64,000 nt of DNA from Candidatus Treponema equifaecale. Lineage in GTDB: Bacteria; Spirochaetota; Spirochaetia; Treponematales; Treponemataceae. Positions within the stretch are counted from its first letter, which is position 1; each line of letters starts with the position of its first letter. Below are positions 1 through 9,197 of the stretch, piece after piece. Position numbers and translations under genes: made by a program. The stretch spans positions 29,711 through 93,710 of the forward strand of contig JAGHUJ010000023.1 in assembly GCA_018064905.1 (NCBI GenBank), written 5' to 3'. The notes under the pieces were generated by a model. The model worked only from the letters and a program-made list of their open reading frames with translations, was not told the DNA's origin and did no database searches.

Positions 1-1
1 T

Positions 2-214
2 TGCGGTAAAGGTTCTCAGTCTGGTAACAGAGTTAGTAAATCATACAACCACACACGCCACACATGGAGACCAAACATCATCAAGGTTAAGACAGAAGAT
101 TTCGGAAGAACAGAAACTTTGAACATCTGCACACGCTGCTATCGTTCTGGTTTTGTAACAAAGAAAATCACTGTAGTTCCTGCAAACGCTGGCGCTCCAG
201 TAGCTGCTAACTAA
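2..214 (+). CDS. rpmB: 50S ribosomal protein L28, 5'-truncated by the window edge
   Basis: Open frame from base 2: CGKGSQSGNRVSKSYNHTRHTWRPNI...TLNICTRCYRSGF, L28-like. Confidence 0.85.
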   Translation, partial: CGKGSQSGNRVSKSYNHTRHTWRPNIIKVKTEDFGRTETLNICTRCYRSGFVTKKITVVPANAGAPVAAN

Positions 215-239
215 TTTAATCAATTTCGGTTAAATGAAA

Positions 240-271
240 CCCGTGTTCTGTTACGAGCACGGGATTTTTTT
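240..271 (+). terminator. Rho-independent terminator after rpmB
   Basis: CCCGTGTTC-tgttac-GAGCACGGG stem (one wobble pair) followed by a T-run. Confidence 0.85.
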
Positions 272-362
272 ATTTTAAATAATATTGCCCCACGGATGGG
301 GCATGACGTGAACAAATTGCGAGAATTGCAAGGCAATTCTCGTCAGCGACAGGAGGTCGCAT

Positions 363-2360
363 TTATTTTCCGTAAGTTCTTTCAATTTCCATGATCTGGT
401 CTCGGATTGCTGCGGCCTGCTCGTATTCAAGTCTTTCTGCAAAATCAGCCATTTCTTTCTTTAACACATCAATAAGCTTTTTACGCTGCTTTGCGTCAAA
501 GAGATTTGCACCTTTCTTGATCATGCTGAATTCAACCTCTGCGTTTTCTTCAGCATCTTTCTGGGCTCTTACAAGAATGTCCTGAACAGCCTTGCTGACG
601 GTGTGAGGCGTGATTCCGTGCTCTTCATTGTATTTCTGCTGAATTTCACGGCGGCGTTTTGTTTCGGTTACTGCTTCCTTGATTGCAGGAGTCATGTTGT
701 CCGCGTACATTACAACAGTTCCGTTTTCATTTCGGGCAGCACGGCCAATAATCTGAATCAAACTTGTGGTAGAGCGCAGGAAGCCAATTTTATCAGCATC
801 AAGAATTGCAATGAAGGAAACTTCAGGAAGGTCAATTCCTTCTCGAGGCAGGTTGATTCCAATCAAAACATCAATTTCACCGGTTCTCAGGGATTTTAAA
901 ATTTCAACCCGTTCAAAAGTGTCAATTTCAGAGTGAATGTACTTAACCTTCATCTTCAATCCCAAAAGATAGTCAGTCAAATCTTCCGCCATCTTCTTTG
1001 TCAAAGTCAAAATCAGGCTTCTTTCACCCTTTTCAACACGGGCCTGAACTTCCTTGTAAATGTCTTCCATCTGGCCTTCGCTTGGACGAATGTCAACGAT
1101 TGGATCCAGAAGACCTGTAGGACGGATAATCTGCTCAACCACCTGTGTAGACTGGGCGATTTCTTCTTTTCTAGGAGTTGCAGTGACATAAATCACCTGG
1201 TTCAGCTTCTTTTCAAATTCAGCAAATTTAAGAGGCCTGTTGTCCAGGGCTGAAGGAAGTCGGAAACCAAAATCAATCAAATTCTGCTTTCTGCTTCTGT
1301 CGCCTTCATACATTGCACCAATCTGAGGAACTGAAACATGGGCTTCATCAATAAGGCACAAAAAATCATCAGGAAAATAGTGGAGAAGGGTTGCAGGAGG
1401 CTCACCGCTCTTTCTGTTTGAAATCGGCCCTGAATAATTTTCAATTCCAGAGCAGTAACCCATTTCCTTCATCATTTCAATGTCGTATGTTGTTCGTGTT
1501 TTAAGACGTTCAGCTTCCAGAAGCTTTCCCTGAGCATTCAAGGTTTCCAGCCGTTCGTCCAGTTCCTTCTGGATTCTTTCTGTGGCGCTGACCAATGCTT
1601 CGTGAGGAACAACGAAGTGCTTTGAAGGATAAATCTGAAGCTCGTCCAGTTCTTCTTCAATTTCCCTTGTAATCACATTAAATCGGCGGATTCTCACAAT
1701 TTCATCAAAATCCAGCTCAATTCTGTAGGCAGTGTCGGTTTCCATGTAAGGAGGGTAGACTTCAATCACATCACCGTGAATCCTGAAATTTCCCCTGTCC
1801 ATAGCCATATCGTTCCGGCTGTACTGAATCGAAATCAGGCTTTCTGCAAATTTTCTTGTGTCGAGGATTTCACCCTTTGAAACGTGAACCCTCATGTCCT
1901 TGTAAAGTTCAGGCATACCAAGACCGTAAATGCAGCTGACAGTAGCAACAACAATAACATCCCGCCTTTCCATCAAAGAATAGGTTGCACGGATTCGAAG
2001 GTTGTCGATTTCCTTGTTTACCGCCGCATCTTTTTCTATATAAAGGTCACGGGCCGGAACATAAGCTTCAGGCTGGTAATAGTCGTAGTAAGAGACAAAA
2101 TATTCCACCGCATTGTTCGGAAAAAATGACTTGAATTCCCTGTAAAGCTGGGCTGAAAGGGTCTTGTTGTGGGAAATAATCAAAGTCGGCTTCTGAACCT
2201 TCTCAATGATTTTGGCCATGGTGAAAGTTTTTCCAGAACCAGTAACGCCTTTCAAAGTCTGGTAACGGTCGCCCCTCAAAAATCCTTCTGCCAGTTTGTC
2301 AATTGCCTGTCCCTGGTCACCGCTAGGTTCATAAGGACTAACTACCTGAAATTTACGCAT
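363..2360 (-). CDS. uvrB: Excinuclease ABC subunit B
   Basis: 665 aa; GVTGSGKTFTMA Walker A, YYDYYQPEAYVP, helicase motifs, C-terminal UVR motif. Confidence 0.98.
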   Translation of the reverse strand: MRKFQVVSPYEPSGDQGQAIDKLAEGFLRGDRYQTLKGVTGSGKTFTMAKIIEKVQKPTLIISHNKTLSAQLYREFKSFFPNNAVEYFVSYYDYYQPEAYVPARDLYIEKDAAVNKEIDNLRIRATYSLMERRDVIVVATVSCIYGLGMPELYKDMRVHVSKGEILDTRKFAESLISIQYSRNDMAMDRGNFRIHGDVIEVYPPYMETDTAYRIELDFDEIVRIRRFNVITREIEEELDELQIYPSKHFVVPHEALVSATERIQKELDERLETLNAQGKLLEAERLKTRTTYDIEMMKEMGYCSGIENYSGPISNRKSGEPPATLLHYFPDDFLCLIDEAHVSVPQIGAMYEGDRSRKQNLIDFGFRLPSALDNRPLKFAEFEKKLNQVIYVTATPRKEEIAQSTQVVEQIIRPTGLLDPIVDIRPSEGQMEDIYKEVQARVEKGERSLILTLTKKMAEDLTDYLLGLKMKVKYIHSEIDTFERVEILKSLRTGEIDVLIGINLPREGIDLPEVSFIAILDADKIGFLRSTTSLIQIIGRAARNENGTVVMYADNMTPAIKEAVTETKRRREIQQKYNEEHGITPHTVSKAVQDILVRAQKDAEENAEVEFSMIKKGANLFDAKQRKKLIDVLKKEMADFAERLEYEQAAAIRDQIMEIERTYGK

Positions 2361-2390
2361 GGAGATATTCTAAGTCAAAAAAGGAAAATT

Positions 2391-2441
2391 TGGAATTAGG
2401 AAAGAAAATTAGGAATTAGGAAGGAGGAATTAGGAATTTAT
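2391..2441. repeat. Short AATTAGGA-type tandem microsatellite
   Basis: ggaattaggaaagaaaattaggaattaggaaggaggaattaggaattt. Confidence 0.6.
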
Positions 2442-2563
2442 AGGGGAAAAGCCTTTCCCCTAGTCGCAGCCCAAGGTCTGCTTCCATACCCCATTCGCCT
2501 GGGAGCTCGCGCCCCCAAACCCCGCAGAACTCCATGTCATTCTCGTCAATGCCACTAATTTAC

Positions 2564-2619
2564 GGTCATTGAGCTTGTCGAAATGACCTTGAATGGTGGT
2601 TTCGACAAGCTCAACCACC
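2564..2619. repeat. Pair of 25-bp REP-like palindromes (GGTCATT type and GGTGGTT type), inverted relative to each other
   Basis: ggtcattgagcttgtcgaaatgacc (2564-2588) and ggtggtttcgacaagctcaaccacc (2595-2619). Confidence 0.85.
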
Positions 2620-2698
2620 GCTTAAGTTTATGGCATTGGTCATTCCGGTGCTCTGAACTCCATGTCATTCTCGTGCTTCGACACGGGAATCTCCTTCT

Positions 2699-2726
2699 GT
2701 CATTTCGAGCGAAGTGGAGAGGTCTA
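2699..2726 (+). repeat. Half-element of the GTCATTTCGA...GAGAGGTCT repeat family
   Basis: gtcatttcgagcgaagtggagaggtct; same family as 8404 and 58181. Confidence 0.7.
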
Positions 2727-2838
2727 AACAATAAAAATTTCATTTAAAATCTTTCTACCTATCCCCATCCATGATTTAATTCTTCAATATGACTTTTTAT
2801 CAGTCCTATGTTTAAATATTGTCATAGGAGAAATTCTT

Positions 2839-3111
2839 ATGGTCTATTCTTTTATGACATTAAATGACAATACGGAAATCGTACATTCTGAAATGCAGCC
2901 AGATGGCCGTGTAAAAGTTTATATGGAAACTCCTGACGAAAAATTATGTTTTAAACACGCCACTTGTTGGTTGCCAGAGTATGAATGGGAAGATGTTTAT
3001 GGCTATTCCGAAACTGAAATGGAATTTTTCAAAAAACTTATGGAGTCAAATGCACATCTAATAATTGATTTCTCAAAAAACGGAGGATTCTTGAATGCCT
3101 CAGGTCTTTAG
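2839..3111 (+). CDS. Small protein, DUF2442-like partner of the downstream DUF4160 protein
   Basis: 90 aa ORF overlapping the DUF4160-like gene by 17 nt; DUF2442 assignment is by context only. Confidence 0.55.
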   Translation: MVYSFMTLNDNTEIVHSEMQPDGRVKVYMETPDEKLCFKHATCWLPEYEWEDVYGYSETEMEFFKKLMESNAHLIIDFSKNGGFLNASGL

Positions 3112-3373
3112 TATCGGGAGTTTCAAAATTTACTTTTGGACAAATGAAGGAAATCCTAAAGAACCTGTACATGTTCATGTTTCTGAAGGAATACCGTCAG
3201 AAAATGCAACAAAAATTTGGATTACTAAAGAAAGTAAAACGATAGTTGTTCACAATAAATCGAAAATTCCGCAAAAAGCATTGAACAATATTTGTCGATA
3301 CATTGAAGCAAATACTTTTCAGATTTTTTCAAAATGGAAGGATTATTTTGGTGAGTTGACTTTTTATTGTTAA
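3095..3373 (+). CDS. DUF4160-like protein
   Basis: IGSFKIYFWTNEGNPKEPVHVHVSEG resembles the DUF4160 core. Confidence 0.65.
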   Translation: MPQVFSIGSFKIYFWTNEGNPKEPVHVHVSEGIPSENATKIWITKESKTIVVHNKSKIPQKALNNICRYIEANTFQIFSKWKDYFGELTFYC

Positions 3374-3409
3374 ATTCACATTCTCCACTTTCCTTCCGAT
3401 AAATTTAAT

Positions 3410-3793
3410 GTGAAAAAACTTCTTTTCCTGATTTTAACTTTTCTTTTTCTCCTTCCTTTATTTTCACAGAGCTCTAAACCTGCTTACAAATCCACCATGA
3501 CTGAAATCAAAATCGGAAACAATCCTCTTTTGCTTCGGATTTTTGCTTTTGACGATCTTGAAACTGGCAGAAAACTTGCTGAAGAAAACTATGGTATAAA
3601 AAATTTTCTTTCAATTACGCAGGAAAAGGATTTTAAAAAACTGAAAATAATGTTTCCGGACAATGAAATCCATGGCTGGGAATACGGAATGTTCAAAACA
3701 GAAAGAGAATTCTGGGTTTTCAGAAACAAGGGAAATGGATTTCTTTACGGAACCGGCAGGTACATCAAAGGCTACTCAAAAGCTTCTGAATAA
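3410..3793 (+). CDS. Putative secreted protein of unknown function
   Basis: GTG start; hydrophobic signal KKLLFLILTFLFLLPLFS. Confidence 0.6.
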   Translation: MKKLLFLILTFLFLLPLFSQSSKPAYKSTMTEIKIGNNPLLLRIFAFDDLETGRKLAEENYGIKNFLSITQEKDFKKLKIMFPDNEIHGWEYGMFKTEREFWVFRNKGNGFLYGTGRYIKGYSKASE

Positions 3794-3856
3794 TTTTTTG
3801 TAACAGTGCGAATTTTCATTAAACATTTCTTCTATTCTGTGCTATAATCTTAGAAC

Positions 3857-5956
3857 ATGAAAAATCGTTTTCTTCCAATTCTATTCATTTTTTCTCTTTT
3901 TACGCTGTTTTCTTGCGACATGAAGAAGGAAGAAATCAAAATTGATTTGCATGATGAATTGTACTGGGCTCCCTGCGATGCTGAAAGTTCTCCAGAGAAT
4001 ATTGAAGCCCAGAACATTGATTTTCAGAAATTCGAAGTCCACAATGGAAGAAACATCGCCAGACTGGTAGGCATGAAAGGCTCTTACATCTGGCTTAAGG
4101 CTGATTTTGAAATTTCACCTGAATTAAAGAATGAGTCTCTGGGACTTGCGATTTCTTACCTTCACTATGCCTGCAAAACTTATTTAAATGGAAGTTATGT
4201 TGGAAGCAGCGGAACCTTTCCTCCTGAAGAACGCTCCAACATGTATGCGTCCAGCTATTTTTCATTTCCAGAAGGCCTTTTGAATCAGGACGGAAAAAAT
4301 ACACTTCTTTTAAAAGTCTGGTGCCACGGCCGCAGTGCAATTTCAGACAAAGTTTTCGTTATGAAAATGGATGAAGCCAAGCAGCTGGCAAACCAATATA
4401 CGGCAAACAATTCAAGAATGTACATAATGTTTGAAGGCGGTATGTTCTCTGCTTTCATTCTGTTTTTCCTTGTATGGCTTCGCCGCAGGGAAGAAATGGA
4501 CAAGCTTTTATTTGCAATTTTAAATCTTGTTTCATTGGTTTTTACAATTCCTTTCTTTGCAGAAGAAGTTCCATGGTATACCACAACGGCTCTTCCTCAT
4601 ATATGGTTCATAAAGCTTTTCCTTTGTGGAAGCATGTGTGATATCTGTTACTTTCTTGCATCCTTCAACATTCACTATCTCAGAATAAAGGAAAACAAAA
4701 TTGTCAAAAGGGTAAGACTTGGACTTCTGCTTTTTTCACAGTTTGTATGTGCCGTTGCCCCAGATTACGATGCCTTGATGGCTGTCTGTCCGTTTGTAAT
4801 GGTACTTTGTCTCGTTCACATCATGTTCGGACTTGTTTATCTTGGAATCCACATGTACAAAAGAATTAGCCTTAAAAGAGACATTATCTTCCTTAGTTCT
4901 TTCACTCCACTTGCACTTACCATTATTGCGGATTTCATAATTAAAGACGGATTTTACAAGCTGGATGTTCCATACCTTACTGTTTACGGCTGGCAGCTTA
5001 CGATTGTTGCCTTCTTCGTGCACCTCATCATTGAATACACAGGACTTGCAAAACAGGCTGAATATCTCAATGTTGAGCTTGAAAACGAAGTCATTGCCAA
5101 AACCCAGCACCTTATTGAAGTCAATGACAGGCTTGAATTTGAAAAGCGTCGTTCCATTGCTGATCTTGAAATGGCTGCAATCGTTCAGCAAAAGTATTTT
5201 CCATATCCAAACAAAAAATTCCGTGGATGGGACATTGCAATCTGTTACAGTCCTTGTTCAAAGGTTTCTGGTGACCTTTACGACTATTATCACGAAAATG
5301 ACAGCGAAGATTTGCACGGGTTCTCGCTTTTTGACGTTTCTGGACACGGAATTTCTTCCAGCTTGATTACAATGCTTGCCAAAAACATAATTTTCCGTTG
5401 TTTTAAAGAATGCAGGGATCGCCGTAGGCCTGTTTCTGAAGCCCTGTATGAAGCAAATGATCAGATTATTGATGCAAAGGGAAATGTAGAGAATTATCTT
5501 ACAGGACTTATGTTCAGATTTGGAAATTTTGACGAAAAGGATGAAGTTGTAATTGAAATGGCCAATGCGGGGCATCCAAATCCGATTCTTTATTCTTCTA
5601 AGAGCAACATAATTGCAGAAATTGAAAACTCTGTTTCTGAACCTCATTATGGAGCCATTGGAATCAAGGATATTGCAGTTTCATTCCCGCCAATTGACTT
5701 CAAAATGGGAAATGATGATATTCTGGTCTGCTATACTGACGGACTTACAGAAGCCATGAACAGCAACCATGAGCAGTTTGGGGTGGAAACTGTAAAGAAA
5801 ATAATTCGCGACAGTTACGCAAAGAATGCACAGTCAATTCTTGAAGATATCATCGACGGCCTTTATGAATTCATCGGTGACACTCCAAGAGACGATGACC
5901 TGACAATCATGGTGTTCAAGCGCGAAGATTCCCAGAACTTCATCGAAGAACTTTAA
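3857..5956 (+). CDS. 7TMR-DISM-type membrane protein with SpoIIE/PP2C phosphatase domain
   Basis: Lipoprotein-like N-terminus, extracellular domain, seven TM segments, then SGDLYDYY...DVSGHGISSSLITM...DDDLTIMVFK. Confidence 0.85.
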   Translation: MKNRFLPILFIFSLFTLFSCDMKKEEIKIDLHDELYWAPCDAESSPENIEAQNIDFQKFEVHNGRNIARLVGMKGSYIWLKADFEISPELKNESLGLAISYLHYACKTYLNGSYVGSSGTFPPEERSNMYASSYFSFPEGLLNQDGKNTLLLKVWCHGRSAISDKVFVMKMDEAKQLANQYTANNSRMYIMFEGGMFSAFILFFLVWLRRREEMDKLLFAILNLVSLVFTIPFFAEEVPWYTTTALPHIWFIKLFLCGSMCDICYFLASFNIHYLRIKENKIVKRVRLGLLLFSQFVCAVAPDYDALMAVCPFVMVLCLVHIMFGLVYLGIHMYKRISLKRDIIFLSSFTPLALTIIADFIIKDGFYKLDVPYLTVYGWQLTIVAFFVHLIIEYTGLAKQAEYLNVELENEVIAKTQHLIEVNDRLEFEKRRSIADLEMAAIVQQKYFPYPNKKFRGWDIAICYSPCSKVSGDLYDYYHENDSEDLHGFSLFDVSGHGISSSLITMLAKNIIFRCFKECRDRRRPVSEALYEANDQIIDAKGNVENYLTGLMFRFGNFDEKDEVVIEMANAGHPNPILYSSKSNIIAEIENSVSEPHYGAIGIKDIAVSFPPIDFKMGNDDILVCYTDGLTEAMNSNHEQFGVETVKKIIRDSYAKNAQSILEDIIDGLYEFIGDTPRDDDLTIMVFKREDSQNFIEEL

Positions 5957-5970
5957 GACTATTCATTCAT

Positions 5971-6127
5971 ATCAACTTGTCACTTCGCGTGAATTGTGTC
6001 ATTTCACATCAACATGTCACTTCAACTGAATTGTGTCATCTCATATCAACATGTTACTTCGACTGAATTGTGTCATTTTCGTATCAACATGTCACTTCGA
6101 CTGAAGCGTCAGCGGAATGGAGAAGTC
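5971..6127 (+). repeat. 37-38 bp tandem repeat, four copies, the last merging into a GTCA-TTCGA half-element
   Basis: atcaacatgtcacttcgactgaattgtgtcat units starting at 5971, 6008, 6045, 6083. Confidence 0.9.
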
Positions 6128-7164
6128 TACACCTTAAAAATTCCCACCTGTGCACAGGCAAAAATAATTCCAAAAAGGGTGAATGCACTTAGGATGCTTG
6201 TCCAAACCACCAGCTGTCCTGCCAGTTCGTCGTCATTGTTCATTTCTGTTGCCATTGGAACTGAGCTTACGGCTGTAGGTGTTCCGAACAATGCGATGAG
6301 TGCTGGAAATTCCACTTCCCTGAACCCAAAAAAATAAGCACATACCAATGTTGAAACAGGAACAATCAGAACCCTGGCCAGTGTACCGATAGTGATCAGC
6401 TTTTTTAATCTGGCCACCGCGCTGAATGTAAAGGTTCCACCAAGAGCAATCAGGGCTACTGGTGTGGCGCAGCTTCCAACCATCTGAATTGTTCTGTACA
6501 GGAAGGGCAGGTTGTCCTTGATTGTGAACACTTTTTTTGTAATTTCAATTCCTTCTTCATTGAGAAAGGTTGTTTCTGGAATGAAGTATCTGATCACAAG
6601 GAAAACAAAGCCTGAACCGCAGCCAATGATCAGTGGGTTTGTGGCGATTTTTTTTAAGATGCTGAGCAAATCAAATTTCTTTCCTTCTTCCTTCATAAAC
6701 ATTGTAAGGCTCAGAACTGCCAGAATGTTGAAAAGAGGAATGAAGAGTGAAGAAAGGATTGAAGCTACTGCAATTGCCTGAAACTCGTTTCCAACCAGAG
6801 AAATTACCAGGGAAAGTCCGATGATTGCGTTGTTTGAGCGGTATGCGGCCTGAACCATTACACCTTTCTGCCGAACATCCTTCACAAAAAGTCCGCACAG
6901 AACAGCGGCAATGACAAAGGTTCCAAGAATTGCAACAAAAGTGAATGCACAAACCTTGCCATAATTTGCGATGGCACCAAGATTTGAAACATTGTAAACA
7001 TTGTAGAAAAGCATCGTAGGCAAGCAGCATCTGAAGCTAAGTTTGTTCAGCAGTTTAAAAAAATCCTGCGGAAAAACCTTTAAATTTTTAAGAACATATC
7101 CAACAAGAATTGTAAGAACAACAGGAAGAACTGCGTTGCAGGTAAAGAATAATTTAGAAAGCAT
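6127..7164 (-). CDS. AEC family (auxin efflux carrier-like) transporter
   Basis: 345 aa multi-TM; VLPVVLTILVGYVLKNL, GTPTAVSSVPMATEMNNDDELAGQLVVWTSILS. Confidence 0.85.
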   Translation of the reverse strand: MLSKLFFTCNAVLPVVLTILVGYVLKNLKVFPQDFFKLLNKLSFRCCLPTMLFYNVYNVSNLGAIANYGKVCAFTFVAILGTFVIAAVLCGLFVKDVRQKGVMVQAAYRSNNAIIGLSLVISLVGNEFQAIAVASILSSLFIPLFNILAVLSLTMFMKEEGKKFDLLSILKKIATNPLIIGCGSGFVFLVIRYFIPETTFLNEEGIEITKKVFTIKDNLPFLYRTIQMVGSCATPVALIALGGTFTFSAVARLKKLITIGTLARVLIVPVSTLVCAYFFGFREVEFPALIALFGTPTAVSSVPMATEMNNDDELAGQLVVWTSILSAFTLFGIIFACAQVGIFKV

Positions 7165-7480
7165 GAAAAAATTATAGAACTAAATCAAAAAAACTAAAAG
7201 TTAAAAAGCACACATAATCGCCCCACCAGAAAAAATCTGCAACTTTTCACTTTAGAAATGGTCTAATATGATGGATAATGTTATTGATTGAATGTAGAGT
7301 TTTATAAAATTTCACGAAATGTCTAAGAAATAAATGGAGCGGAGCCGAAGTTCTGACAAAAAATTGTCTGCAACTTGTTGCACCACGATATTTTTGGCAG
7401 GTTTTCGGTGGAAGCGCAGTTTATTTCTGAATTTAGGACAAATATATAAAACTCAAAATTTATTTCAAAAGAGGATAAAA

Positions 7481-8242
7481 ATGGCACAGTATATTCAGGG
7501 AAAAGATGAAGACGGTAAATTCCGTTTTGAAACAATGGTTTATTTCTGCGAAGCAAACGACAACAAGCAGCTTTCGCTTTATGATTTGCTTAAAATAACC
7601 TCTGACGGTGCGGTGGAAGACTACAACCAGCAGGGAATGAGCAGAGATGTTCTTTACAACAATCATTATGCGATTCTTGTAAGCAGACTTTCCTTCCACT
7701 TCCACAGAATGCCAAAGGAGAATGAAGCCATCGTATTTAAAACCTGGGAAGAAAAGCCAGAGCCGCTTCAGCTGGTTCGTGCATATGAAATTGAGAGCAA
7801 AACAGGCGAAAAGCTTGTAAGCGGAATCAGTTCATGGATTCTTGTTGATCCAGACAGCCGAAGAATCATTCCTACAAAGAAATTTGAAATGCGTCCTGAA
7901 ATTACAAGAGTTGAAGACCATGAATGCATGAAGTACGGAAAAATTCCTCATCCAGAGGAAGCTGAAATGCAGGTTTTTGACGAAAGAATCATCAAGTATT
8001 CAGATTTGGATGGAAACGGCCACACAAACAATGCCAGATACGGTGCCTTTGTTGCAGACGCTCTTCCAGAACAGCTCCGCCATGTGACTTTTACTGATTT
8101 CCGTTTGAACTACGCAAAGGAAGCCAAAATCGGCCAGAAGCTGACAGTTTACGGAAAGATTGATGAAGAAGTTAAGAAACTGATTTTAATCGGAAAAATG
8201 GAAGACGGAACAGTAAGCTTTGAAGCTGAATTGTGCTGGTAG
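7481..8242 (+). CDS. Acyl-ACP thioesterase family protein
   Basis: Hotdog features: YFCEANDNKQLSLYDLLKI, YSDLDGNGHTNNARYGAF; RBS gagg before ATG 7481. Confidence 0.8.
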   Translation: MAQYIQGKDEDGKFRFETMVYFCEANDNKQLSLYDLLKITSDGAVEDYNQQGMSRDVLYNNHYAILVSRLSFHFHRMPKENEAIVFKTWEEKPEPLQLVRAYEIESKTGEKLVSGISSWILVDPDSRRIIPTKKFEMRPEITRVEDHECMKYGKIPHPEEAEMQVFDERIIKYSDLDGNGHTNNARYGAFVADALPEQLRHVTFTDFRLNYAKEAKIGQKLTVYGKIDEEVKKLILIGKMEDGTVSFEAELCW

Positions 8243-8366
8243 TGAAGATTGCCACGCGGATTTCAGGTTTACAATTGCTAAACCTGAAAAACAAGCGAGT
8301 CAATCCCTTGAACGAAGTGTGGATTGACCGTTTGTATTCGAGATTCCTACGGAATCTCAAAAAAAT

Positions 8367-8387
8367 AGCCACCAAGGATGGTGGCTG
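8367..8387. terminator. Hairpin AGCCACC-aaggat-GGTGGCT downstream of the thioesterase gene
   Basis: Inverted repeat preceded by an A-run. Confidence 0.5.
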
Positions 8388-8396
8388 CTAAAGAAT

Positions 8397-8510
8397 TCCC
8401 TAAATTGTCATTTCGAGCGAAGTCGAGAAATCTATAAATCGTTATAATATAATGAGTTATAGACCTCTCCACTACGGTCGAGGTGACAAAAATGATACTT
8501 TTTCAGTGGC
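8397..8510. mobile_element. MITE-like repeat copy A with ~31 bp imperfect terminal inverted repeats
   Basis: Core 8404-8494 is identical to 58181-58271 except one base; left end GTCATTTCGAGCGAAGTCGAGAAATCTATAA, right end rc GTCACCTCGACCGTAGTGGAGAGGTCTATAA. Confidence 0.75.
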
Positions 8511-8532
8511 CTCAGAAATGGTGGCCATTTTT

Positions 8533-9102
8533 TTAGTTCTTAGCTCTTTCTACGAATGAACCGTCGCGTGTATCGATTACGATGCGGTCATCTGTGTTAC
8601 AGAACAATGGAACTTTAACTTCCATACCTGTATCAAGTGTAGCTGGTTTTGTAGACTTACCAGAAGTATCACCCTTAACACCTGGTTCACAGTAAGTGAT
8701 TGTGCGAGTTACCTGGATTGGAAGGCGAACACCAACTGGTTTTCCTTCGTAGTATGTAACTTTTACTTCGTAGTCATCATCTGGAGAAATGTAACCAGCG
8801 TTGTCGCCGAGGTAGTCCTTTTCCAAAGTGATGTCATCGTAAGTTTCCTGATCCATGAAGTGGAAATCGTTTCCGTCGATGTAAGAAAGTTTTACAACTT
8901 TTTCTACCAATTCAACTTCTTCGAATTTTTCACCAGCATCAAGACCGAGGTCCATTGTGCTTCCTGTTACGATGTTTGCAACGCGGAGCTTTGTAACCAT
9001 ACCCTGGCGTCCTGATTTCTGTCCGAGCATCTTCTGAACGATAAGTGGTGCACCTTCATACATGAAAGCTGTTCCAACTTTGATTTCGTTTGTCATCAAC
9101 AT
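8533..9102 (-). CDS. efp: Translation elongation factor P
   Basis: EF-P fold; tip motif QKSGRQG with Arg at position 32; SGKSTKPATLDTGMEVKVPLF. Confidence 0.96.
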   Translation of the reverse strand: MLMTNEIKVGTAFMYEGAPLIVQKMLGQKSGRQGMVTKLRVANIVTGSTMDLGLDAGEKFEEVELVEKVVKLSYIDGNDFHFMDQETYDDITLEKDYLGDNAGYISPDDDYEVKVTYYEGKPVGVRLPIQVTRTITYCEPGVKGDTSGKSTKPATLDTGMEVKVPLFCNTDDRIVIDTRDGSFVERAKN

Positions 9103-9197
9103 AATATGTTACCTCAAAAAAAATAGTATGAATGTTTATTTAGTAATTTTAGAATGTTTTTCCAAGAATTTCAAGGACTCAAAATCACTGCGGCAAT

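Noticed and set aside
4736-5191. 151-aa antisense ORF in the 7TMR-DISM/SpoIIE gene
   Set aside because: Shadow ORF opposite strongly conserved coding sequence.
5971-6119. 37-bp tandem repeat as a CRISPR
   Set aside because: Units are contiguous with no spacers and diverge gradually; it is a simple tandem array.
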